DNA from: a virus
Reading direction: 5' to 3' (one strand)
DNA: 28,120 bases
IMG/VR virus record: IMGVR_UViG_3300022213_000024
Span: 1-28,120 of that record
Part shown: positions 8,828 through 15,903 of the stretch, piece by piece
Layout: every line of letters starts with the position of its first letter
Position numbering within the stretch: the stretch's first letter is position 1
Notes under the pieces: generated by a model
Database searches by the model: none
What the model saw: the letters and a program-made list of their open reading frames with translations, nothing else
What the model was told of the DNA's origin: nothing
Made by a program: the position numbers and the translations under genes

Positions 8828-9318
8828 TAAAAGATAGCTCCGACACCTGGCGCTATTGTCTTACCGAGTCCAGCAACGGTATCCAGCAACGTCGCGGCCG
8901 ATTGAGCCCTGCCGGCGAACCGGGCAGCGCGGCCTTGCGCCCGCAAGGATCGCTGGCGTTGCTTGGAAGTAGAACTGTCGATCGCGAGATCACGATTAGC
9001 TTCAGCAATATCCAGCCTGGCAATCGCGGCTGGCGATCCTTGGTTGAAGGCAACTCCGGTAGCCCCGGCAGCCGCCTGTTGCGAAGATATCGCTCGAAGC
9101 AGGTCTTTCTTGCGCTGAATCTCCCGCTCGCGCGCCGCATCACCTTCTGCGTTTGCGTCGATAACGGATTGGGCTTCGGCATGTCTACCTGCCGCTCGTT
9201 GAGCACTGGCCGAAGCAACGCCAGCAGCAGCCGAAGCAGCAGCCGCAGCCGTGATAACAATGCCAGCCCCCAGCGAACCGCCGCCGATAGCCGTTACGAT
9301 AGGAACTGCGACAGCCAT
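8827..9318 (-). CDS. Internal virion protein, T7 gp14-like by position
   Basis: This 163-residue protein has an N-terminal Gly/Ala/Val hydrophobic stretch (about 5-35) followed by an Ala/Arg/Gln-rich helical region. The stretch ISSQQAAAGATGVAFNQGSP (76-95) and the following DIAEANRDLAID resemble a motif I associate with podovirus internal proteins. T7 gp14, the smallest core protein, is thought to form the outer-membrane part of the ejection channel, and the hydrophobic N-terminus fits such a role. The gene follows tubular B and precedes two larger core proteins, as in T7. The start ATG overlaps the upstream stop (TAATG). Two other frames are open across the same bases but lack family features. 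Confidence 0.72.
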   Translation of the reverse strand: MAVAVPIVTAIGGGSLGAGIVITAAAAASAAAGVASASAQRAAGRHAEAQSVIDANAEGDAAREREIQRKKDLLRAISSQQAAAGATGVAFNQGSPAAIARLDIAEANRDLAIDSSTSKQRQRSLRAQGRAARFAGRAQSAATLLDTVAGLGKTIAPGVGAIF

Positions 9319-11834
9319 TAGGTACTCTCCATATCCACTACGATCGACAAGATATTCATCGGCAGCGGATCAACTTGTGTAAATGTAATAGTTTTGTCTT
9401 CTTGTTCATCCCAGTTGGTCGTCTCTTCAATCTGGTGGTTCCCACTGTACGGTGTCGGGTTTGCATCGTCGAAGTCGTCTATATCGTAGTACCGATCAGG
9501 CAACTCCCGACCGTTGACCAGCAACCCCAATGTGTTATTCACCTTGGCCCTGATCTTGACAATGCGCCGCTTGCTCAGGAAGTTAGCGCCAGTCGGAGTC
9601 ATGGTGTTCAAAGGCATCGGCGTAACTGTCGGGTTGAAATCTAGCCCCACCTGGATAGCAGAAGCAGCATACTCCGGTTCGGAAGGCGTAACCGTACCAC
9701 CAGTCTGATCGTGCAACACCAGATGCTGCGGGTTCAGCCGCACCCGACATACTTCTCCGTTCAGATGAACTACATTATCGGTCACCATACCGTTTACGTT
9801 CACCCCGGCGTCCACGTACATACCCGCGTCGGTCTGTTCCAGAAACAGTACATCCGTACCGTTGATTGTCCGCTTTACCGCGAAATAAACCTCTTCGACT
9901 GTAGTTTCTACCGCCTTGAACAACCCGGCCGTAGACCAGCTTGTCCACGCCCGGACTTCTGCCTCTTTACGAATATTCAATACCGCAACGGTACCATCGG
10001 CATTCACCGCGTACACCAGATTGATCTCGTCCGTTGACGAACCCTGCCAGGCAGCCAAGTCAACCACGCCGTTTATTAAATGAGGCGCAAGGCTGGAAAG
10101 CCCCAGCGAGTCGTAAGCATCTTCTTCGAAGTTATACTTGAAGTCGCGGATAGACTTGCCGAGCCGCTGAACATAAATGGTGGCCCCGTCAATACCCACC
10201 GGCCTTATCTTCTTGGCGCCGAACTCCGTCTGTGCCAAAGGCGCATCGGCTGGCGTAATCGCGTTGCCTTTGTCTTTGAAGTACCGAAACTCGCCGCCTG
10301 ACGTAAACAGTTGCAACGTCCGCCCTGAGTACAGCCCGTTGATTGCGTTCAACTGCTGCCCGTTCAGAGTTATGAAGATCGGGTCCGCATCCAGTTGCTC
10401 CAGCAGCTCGAAAGTGAACGGATCATTGACCGTGCTGCCGAACAGAGACTGGAGCCGACTGCGCGTCCCACCGAAGTAGAACCGTCCTTCAAAAAACGTG
10501 ACTGTCCGCGGGTACCCGCGAACTGCGCTCCACACATCCTCAGACCGCGGCACGCCTGCCTGCGACTGGGTTACAGTCGGCGATATGGCCGAAGTAGACA
10601 CTACCGTACCTATAATAGCGGTCATCAAACCTTCGTAGGTATCCGCGCTGGCATCGGCGAATGTGACAGTATATTCGCGAGCCGCGGTACGCGCGCACGA
10701 TACGCCAGTGAACCCCGGCACCGTGTACAACTTCTGCACTTCTCGTGCGATGTTGTTCGCCGTGGTGGTCTGATCAAACGCGCCGGTATCCCCTGCGTAA
10801 GATATCAATCCTGTCCTGGCGCCGTCCAGCTCGAGCTGGAAGGTATCCCCTTGTGTCCAGTTCGAATCGAAGGTAATGACCTGAATCTCAGAAGTAGGTG
10901 TCGGGCTCAGGTCGTCTCCGTAATCGTACTGCGGAAGCGACTCGAACACCACTTCGCCAGTTTGTAAGTCTTCTCCGGCAAACTCGTCTACGACGTATCG
11001 AGGCGGGTAATCCTCGTGGACAATAAACAGTGAGTCCGCGCCGACCACCGCATCGATGTCGGGAATGTCCGCCGAGACGTAAGGGACCGGAAACGTGCCG
11101 CTGTCGGGAACAACGCCGTTCAGGAACACAGTTGCCGACCGGTCCGTTATCGCTACCAAGTACCGAGTCTCGGTGGTAAGTTCAAACGACAGCAACTTTA
11201 CTTCTGAAATCGTACCAGTATCAGACCATAAGTTGAACTCAGACAAAGACACTGTGTTAGTGCTCATTGTCGTTCCGCCTATTTTAACCAGCCGCCAATA
11301 ACGAGCTGTCGTTGGCGACGGTGAGCCCTCCACCGAAAACGAAGTTCTGCGATACGTTCTCGACGTAGTATCAACCATCGGCAAAGGATCGCCGAAATCC
11401 ACCCACACCGCGTCGTCTTGAGATACTTGTACTCGGAACTCGGTACTTGAACTGCCGGTAGCAACGAAGTCTTTTACATCAACATGCGATACGGCCGTGG
11501 CGGCGCCCAAGTCGTATCGTATGACCACGTAAGGGTCGATCGTGTTGATATCGGTTGTGGTGGTTACCAGCGTCGTCGAATCTTCGTCGTAGCCGTTCGC
11601 AGCGGTACCCCCGTTGGGTGCCGTAGCCGAACTGGGCGTGATCAGTTCCAGAACGTTCGGGAGCTGCGTCAGGTATTTTAATCCGGGCCGGCGCACAACG
11701 CCGCCAAGGTGGTGCACTATGACGTTGTTGCCTACCAACATTCCGAAATTATAGGCGTCCGCGTCTACCCGGCCTCCGGCTCTCGGATCGAGAACCCCGG
11801 AAAGAAAGGATGACTGTACTGTAGCCGTTCTCAC
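9318..11834 (-). CDS. Tail tubular protein B (nozzle), with discoidin-like insertion
   Basis: This 838-residue protein starts at GTG, directly after the TAA of tubular A. The opening QSSFLSGVLDPRAGGRVDAD, then NNVIVHHLGGVVRRPGLKYL, is the standard start of T7 gp12-type nozzle proteins, and the later ERLD-type core (SVRGYPRTVTF-like segment, EGRFYFGGT, QLFTSGGEF) is also conserved. Gp12 forms the distal tip of the short tail and carries the fibre contacts. Between the start and the core resumption at about 209 (ISEVKLLSFELTTETRYLVA), residues ~61-208 form an extra beta-sandwich: VVIRYDLGAATAVSHVDV, FRVQVSQDDAVWVDFGD and ARYWRLVKIGG are typical of F5/8 type C (discoidin) domains. The insertion may bind a host surface sugar (inference). 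Confidence 0.9.
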   Translation of the reverse strand: MRTATVQSSFLSGVLDPRAGGRVDADAYNFGMLVGNNVIVHHLGGVVRRPGLKYLTQLPNVLELITPSSATAPNGGTAANGYDEDSTTLVTTTTDINTIDPYVVIRYDLGAATAVSHVDVKDFVATGSSSTEFRVQVSQDDAVWVDFGDPLPMVDTTSRTYRRTSFSVEGSPSPTTARYWRLVKIGGTTMSTNTVSLSEFNLWSDTGTISEVKLLSFELTTETRYLVAITDRSATVFLNGVVPDSGTFPVPYVSADIPDIDAVVGADSLFIVHEDYPPRYVVDEFAGEDLQTGEVVFESLPQYDYGDDLSPTPTSEIQVITFDSNWTQGDTFQLELDGARTGLISYAGDTGAFDQTTTANNIAREVQKLYTVPGFTGVSCARTAAREYTVTFADASADTYEGLMTAIIGTVVSTSAISPTVTQSQAGVPRSEDVWSAVRGYPRTVTFFEGRFYFGGTRSRLQSLFGSTVNDPFTFELLEQLDADPIFITLNGQQLNAINGLYSGRTLQLFTSGGEFRYFKDKGNAITPADAPLAQTEFGAKKIRPVGIDGATIYVQRLGKSIRDFKYNFEEDAYDSLGLSSLAPHLINGVVDLAAWQGSSTDEINLVYAVNADGTVAVLNIRKEAEVRAWTSWSTAGLFKAVETTVEEVYFAVKRTINGTDVLFLEQTDAGMYVDAGVNVNGMVTDNVVHLNGEVCRVRLNPQHLVLHDQTGGTVTPSEPEYAASAIQVGLDFNPTVTPMPLNTMTPTGANFLSKRRIVKIRAKVNNTLGLLVNGRELPDRYYDIDDFDDANPTPYSGNHQIEETTNWDEQEDKTITFTQVDPLPMNILSIVVDMEST

Positions 11835-12401
11835 TTAATAGCGCACATCGGTATAGGGTGAGTCGAATACGGGCTTCGCCGGTCGTCCCTGCGCATCCGC
11901 GTACATGGCGATACCTTTTTGCATATTGTACTTCTGAGTCATAATCTGCACAGCGTTGTCGCTTTCCGTGATCGCTTTGATCATGTCCTTTGCCAGTGCA
12001 TATACGATCAGTTTGGTGAAGTACGCCGGGCAATCGGTTACTTCCGGCTTGAACATATAGTCCAGCTCAATGGACGTACGGTCCGAGTACAGATGGTCCG
12101 CATAAATCTCGTATTGAAGATCGGGCGGGTATACACCGATCGGCAATAGCATGTCCGATGGGAGCTGATAAGCGTAAGACCACTGATTCAACGGCGCAGC
12201 AACCAACCGGCTAAGAGCCTTCTTGGTACAAGCGAACCGCCAGCGGTTTGACTGAAGTTCGTTTTCGTAGATGATCTCGAATAGATTCGACCCGACTGTG
12301 GCGCCATAGCGATTATCGCTCAACGACGTAAGCGGCTTCTCACCACACAGGATCAAAGCGTCGCTGATCAAGTCTATTTTACTGTTTGTTACGATTGCCA
12401 T
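11835..12401 (-). CDS. Tail tubular protein A (gatekeeper)
   Basis: This 188-residue protein is the size of the family and is placed directly before tubular B. The sequence has the T7 gp11 pattern: KIDLISDALILCGEKPLTSL at the N-terminus, then LFEIIYENELQSNRWRFA, WSYAYQLPSDMLLPIGVY and a C-terminal helix with FTKLIVYALAKDMI. Gp11 forms a ring under the portal that joins head to nozzle and helps retain DNA. The start is ATG, one base after the methyltransferase stop (TAACATG), with a modest AAGAG upstream. Confidence 0.92.
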   Translation of the reverse strand: MAIVTNSKIDLISDALILCGEKPLTSLSDNRYGATVGSNLFEIIYENELQSNRWRFACTKKALSRLVAAPLNQWSYAYQLPSDMLLPIGVYPPDLQYEIYADHLYSDRTSIELDYMFKPEVTDCPAYFTKLIVYALAKDMIKAITESDNAVQIMTQKYNMQKGIAMYADAQGRPAKPVFDSPYTDVRY

Positions 12402-12402
12402 G

Positions 12403-12954
12403 TTAAACTCTTATGAGCCAGCCGGGGCTTACGCCCACCATGCCCAGCGGTTTGATTTCCGCGAACGTGAAAACTTTCTCGAACAATTCTTGCCACTCTG
12501 CGATCGGCCGTTTGGATATGTGCAGATCACCCAGATTCTTGAACCGATGCGGCCGTTCACTCGCCGTGAGGAAAACGGTCTTCTTGGCAACGCGCCGGAA
12601 CTCAAGCAGCGCCGGCTCCACGTCCTCCGGAACCAGATGTTCCAGTACGTCCAGGCACATCACTGTATCCCATGAATGCGTTGCGAACGGCAGATCAGTA
12701 GCCACGCCGACCATGATGTTGTTCTTGCCTGCCAGATACTCCACCGGCTCGATCCCTACTACTGGGTCGTGCCCGGCTGCGCGCGCCAGCATGACACCCT
12801 CACCGCGGCCAGCGCCCACATCGAGTAGAGAGCCCGGCTCCAACGCTGCAAGAACTTCAGCGGCTTTGCGCTTGCGCTTATCTCCCATACCGTAGCGCGG
12901 GCTTTTATAGGCTTCACGGTATCTTCCTATTTCATTTTCGCGTGAATAGCTCAC
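12403..12954 (-). CDS. Class I SAM-dependent methyltransferase
   Basis: I place the start at GTG 12954-12952, giving 183 residues and a GTGA overlap with the previous gene's stop. A longer frame to 13098 exists, but its first 48 residues lie inside the upstream gene and look like shadow sequence. The Rossmann core is clear: motif I LLDVGAGRGEG (43-53) for the SAM ribose/adenine side, VVGIEP with the acidic residue E69, TDLPF (86-90), and WDTVMCLDVLEHL (95-107). The preceding YGMGDKRKRKA is usual in small phage-encoded members. Substrate unknown: the DNA-methylase DPPY/NPPY motif is absent, so a small molecule, glycan or protein is more likely. It is paired with an MptE-like gene, as in some other phages I recall. 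Confidence 0.85.
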   Translation of the reverse strand: MSYSRENEIGRYREAYKSPRYGMGDKRKRKAAEVLAALEPGSLLDVGAGRGEGVMLARAAGHDPVVGIEPVEYLAGKNNIMVGVATDLPFATHSWDTVMCLDVLEHLVPEDVEPALLEFRRVAKKTVFLTASERPHRFKNLGDLHISKRPIAEWQELFEKVFTFAEIKPLGMVGVSPGWLIRV

Positions 12955-13550
12955 GGAGCCCCCAGACAGTCTCGTGTGTACCCGGACATAGAGAACACCT
13001 TGCCTTTCCAAACGGTGTCCGACAGTTCTTTGAATTTTTCGCGGTACTTCTGAATCGATCGGTGCTGCTGTTCGGCTGCATCCCCGATGCGCCGGCACTT
13101 ACCGAACTTCATAAAAGCCTTCTGAAATCGATCCGTCTCCGCCTGGTTGAAGTACCCGCTACCGTTCATGGGGCAACCGGCCAAGATGATAGGCTCATAC
13201 CCCAGCTTCAATCCAATCTGTATTGCTTTACCGGCAGAGCTGGCGCCGGTAATTACATCGCCACCGTGCCAGTCTGTAACGCTTGGGTAGTCGTCCCTTG
13301 GCGCTTCGTTCAATCTATGCCAGCTTGCGTGTACCGCTATCGGCTGCTCCCAATTCGGGAACTTCTCCCGCCGGTACTCCACGAAGGCTTCAGCCTTCAC
13401 GGTATGCCCGGCCAGCATGTGCTGAATGTTCTCAACACCGCCACACGCTTCGTTGATGGTGATCGTGTCAGCGTCCGGGTACAGCTCTCTGGCGGCAGCT
13501 ATATCCTCGAACACACACGGCGCACTCCCTGCGACGATCAATGCTTTCAT
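12951..13550 (-). CDS. MptE/DUF115-like Rossmann protein (often labelled norphogenetic protein)
   Basis: This 199-residue protein starts at ATG, two bases after the previous stop. It begins with a strand-loop MKALIVAGSAPCVFEDI (1-17), like the nucleotide-binding start of the 6-hydroxymethylpterin diphosphokinase MptE / DUF115 / sialyltransferase-like fold. A second signature is GDVITGASSAGKAIQIGLKL followed by GYEPIILAGCPM (about 97-128). The C-terminal 60 residues are helical. Phage relatives carry the odd label norphogenetic protein; their activity is unproven. The overlap with the methyltransferase suggests a shared pathway, perhaps glycan or nucleotide modification (inference). Confidence is good for the fold and low for any reaction. 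Confidence 0.65.
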   Translation of the reverse strand: MKALIVAGSAPCVFEDIAAARELYPDADTITINEACGGVENIQHMLAGHTVKAEAFVEYRREKFPNWEQPIAVHASWHRLNEAPRDDYPSVTDWHGGDVITGASSAGKAIQIGLKLGYEPIILAGCPMNGSGYFNQAETDRFQKAFMKFGKCRRIGDAAEQQHRSIQKYREKFKELSDTVWKGKVFSMSGYTRDCLGAP

Positions 13551-13551
13551 A

Positions 13552-15903
13552 TTAGTTTGGTGTTAGTACAAAATCCACCGTTAAAGCAGACCTTACTTTC
13601 AATTGAAGATTGCTGGAGTTACGATTAGTACCCGGCCTCCAACGAGCCCAAGTAGCAGCACCATCAGCCTCTGCTCGAATAACATCTCTTTGCAACACAC
13701 AATTCGATGAACCGCGAGGCGTTACCTCAGTCCCGGCACGCCATTTGGCCCATACGCCATCACCGTCGCATTCCTGTTGTTTGATTGCGACGAAGTACTT
13801 ATTGCTAAGTACATCCGCCACAGTTCGCCACGATGATGGAAGCCCCGTCAAATCCCATGATGCGCATAAACCTGTCGATACAGACACATTGATTAGCGAA
13901 AGCGGGTTATCGACTTCTGTTAACTCGACCGGTGACTGACTTATGATGTCGTCTGTAGGTACCGTCGCACTGCACTCACCGTCGGCGGATATGCCTACTC
14001 CGCCATACCACGGCGCCACAGCATCTACAGCCGTGATACAAGCCGCTACCGTGTCTCCGGTGCAGTCCGGCATAGTCCATGTGTCAATCACGTAGACCGT
14101 TACGTCGAATGCACTGGCCAGCAGTCCGGGGTCTTGACATATATTGTCCAGAGTAACGCCCGACTCGTTCTCTACTGTCGGCGTACCGGAAAGCGTGCCG
14201 TCAACAGCTAACGATACGCCAGTGGGCCACGCTCCTGCCCTCGTAATGTACGTCAGCGGCTGAGAATCTGCGTCCCCGCAATAGCCGGACAAGCTAACGC
14301 CGGACAACGCCACATTGATATCCCATATCAATATATCCGGCAGCCCTTCCAGTGTCGGCGCCGAATTGAACAGGTACAGCTTGTCATAGGTCGTAAAACA
14401 ATCGCCCGGTGTCGTGGTCAACCCGTTCGCTGCCGATACGTCCTGGATGCAGTAATCGATGGTAGTCAGCGACGCCCCGCAATTGGTGGCCGGATAGCTG
14501 AAATCGCCATCAACGTCCCAGGTTACAGGAGAATCTGTACCGGCATCGCATACTGCGGTCGTTGCGCCCTCGATCACGTCTCCGGTAGCTGCGTCAGGGT
14601 CAAAGTAATCGTTACCCGTAACGGTGATATTGGCCTGCACAGAGTTTGAGTTGATTTCCAGCGTCAATGAAGTTGCTGTCTTGTTGAACACCAGAAGATC
14701 GGTCAGATCGGCAAAGCCTGCCGATACATCGACCAGCATACCGACCTCGAAGTCGCTGGTGTCCGTCATGCCCGTGATAACGGCAGTCGAGCCGTCCGTG
14801 TCGCCAGTGGCGTCGGTCGGGTTAACCAGGAACGAGGTAGAGGCAACCGAAGTCAGGGCAGTCAGCGTCTTGCCACTGTTGGCGCTTCGGTCCTTGTCAC
14901 TCTGACTTGAATCGACAGCACTATCGCCGCCCGCATTGTTCAGGCAGAAATGATAGTCGAGTCGTGGAATGTTCCCGGTTGCCGTTATGTTAATCGTATC
15001 GGCCGTGCCTGTATTGGCATCACTGCCGCTTGAAAGGGCAGCGGTCCCGCCATCGTTCTGGCCCGCTTTTATTTGTGTGCAAGTTGGCACGCCGTCTGCC
15101 GGAGCAACCCCCACGCCATAGGCTGTAGACGCAGCACTCGCCGTGTAGTTACAAGAAACCCCATTCGTTGTGGCCGAACAGGATGGAGCGCTCGTAAACG
15201 ACGGAACAGCAGCCACTTCCGAGATCGCCATGCAATAAAAGGCCACGTCGTCCGTCGCTTGTGTAGCGGAACAGGTGAAATCGCTGGTCCCCGGCGTTGT
15301 CTGACGAGCGGCACCGTACACAAAAGAGCCGAAATCGTGATTATCCAACTCCGTCATGTTGGCGTTCCATGCCGGAACACCCGACGTACCCGCACCCCAA
15401 TAGGACACGCCCAGCGTTATCGCTGTACGTCCACTGTATTGCAAGGTTACGGACGGATCAGCTTGATTCTCGCTAAGTCCATCGGTGTCAATGACCTCGG
15501 TATCCGTGCTCGCCTGTATTGTTACGCAGACAAACGAATAATCCGGCGCTGGATTTGCCGAGACGAAATTAACGGTAACGGTCTGATCCCCGGTCGGCAG
15601 GGACGATCCCGCAAACCACCCCTCGACAGTACCGGGTTCGGTCGCTGTGTCAGAGTATGCGGAACCGGCGCGGGACAATGATGTCGCGCCGAACGAGACA
15701 GAATCAATGTCGCTCGATGCCTGCGGGTCTGTTGCGGTTATGAGTATCGCAACCCCTTCCGGCGTGCCTGTATTGGTGCAGTTAAACGTCCACGGGTCTG
15801 TAGTGTCGGTGCGAATCGACTCGGTGACTTCGCTAAACGTGACCTGCGCAACCGCCTGTACCGTCGATAACAGAGCTAAAAGTAATGCCGTTAACTTCTT
15901 CAC
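13552..15903 (-). CDS. Secreted cysteine-rich multi-domain beta protein (Ig-like)
   Basis: This 783-residue protein starts at GTG with a GTGA overlap on the previous stop. Residues 1-19 form a textbook Sec signal peptide: MKK, hydrophobic LTALLLALLSTVQ, then AVA before QVTF. Next comes a beta-rich domain (20-230), a middle part with TGSTAVITGMTDT-like segments, and a putative-Ig (He_PIG-like) domain at about 513-604 (LTYITRAGAWPTGVSLAVDG, LSGTP). The C-terminal 75 residues hold two related units with WAKWRAGT (718-725) and WARWRPGT (752-759). The mature part has 20 cysteines, an even number, which suits an oxidising compartment. It lies beside another signal-peptide protein. Function unknown: virion fibre, surface masking or exported effector are possible. 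Confidence 0.75.
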   Translation of the reverse strand: MKKLTALLLALLSTVQAVAQVTFSEVTESIRTDTTDPWTFNCTNTGTPEGVAILITATDPQASSDIDSVSFGATSLSRAGSAYSDTATEPGTVEGWFAGSSLPTGDQTVTVNFVSANPAPDYSFVCVTIQASTDTEVIDTDGLSENQADPSVTLQYSGRTAITLGVSYWGAGTSGVPAWNANMTELDNHDFGSFVYGAARQTTPGTSDFTCSATQATDDVAFYCMAISEVAAVPSFTSAPSCSATTNGVSCNYTASAASTAYGVGVAPADGVPTCTQIKAGQNDGGTAALSSGSDANTGTADTINITATGNIPRLDYHFCLNNAGGDSAVDSSQSDKDRSANSGKTLTALTSVASTSFLVNPTDATGDTDGSTAVITGMTDTSDFEVGMLVDVSAGFADLTDLLVFNKTATSLTLEINSNSVQANITVTGNDYFDPDAATGDVIEGATTAVCDAGTDSPVTWDVDGDFSYPATNCGASLTTIDYCIQDVSAANGLTTTPGDCFTTYDKLYLFNSAPTLEGLPDILIWDINVALSGVSLSGYCGDADSQPLTYITRAGAWPTGVSLAVDGTLSGTPTVENESGVTLDNICQDPGLLASAFDVTVYVIDTWTMPDCTGDTVAACITAVDAVAPWYGGVGISADGECSATVPTDDIISQSPVELTEVDNPLSLINVSVSTGLCASWDLTGLPSSWRTVADVLSNKYFVAIKQQECDGDGVWAKWRAGTEVTPRGSSNCVLQRDVIRAEADGAATWARWRPGTNRNSSNLQLKVRSALTVDFVLTPN

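Noticed and set aside
8818-9321. Alternative frames on both strands over the gp14-like gene
   Set aside because: The 163-residue frame has the TAATG coupling and a motif known from internal virion proteins; the others have neither.
12955-13098. 48-residue N-terminal extension of the methyltransferase
   Set aside because: It overlaps the MptE-like gene, is Arg/His-rich, and the GTG with a four-base overlap gives a family-like start.
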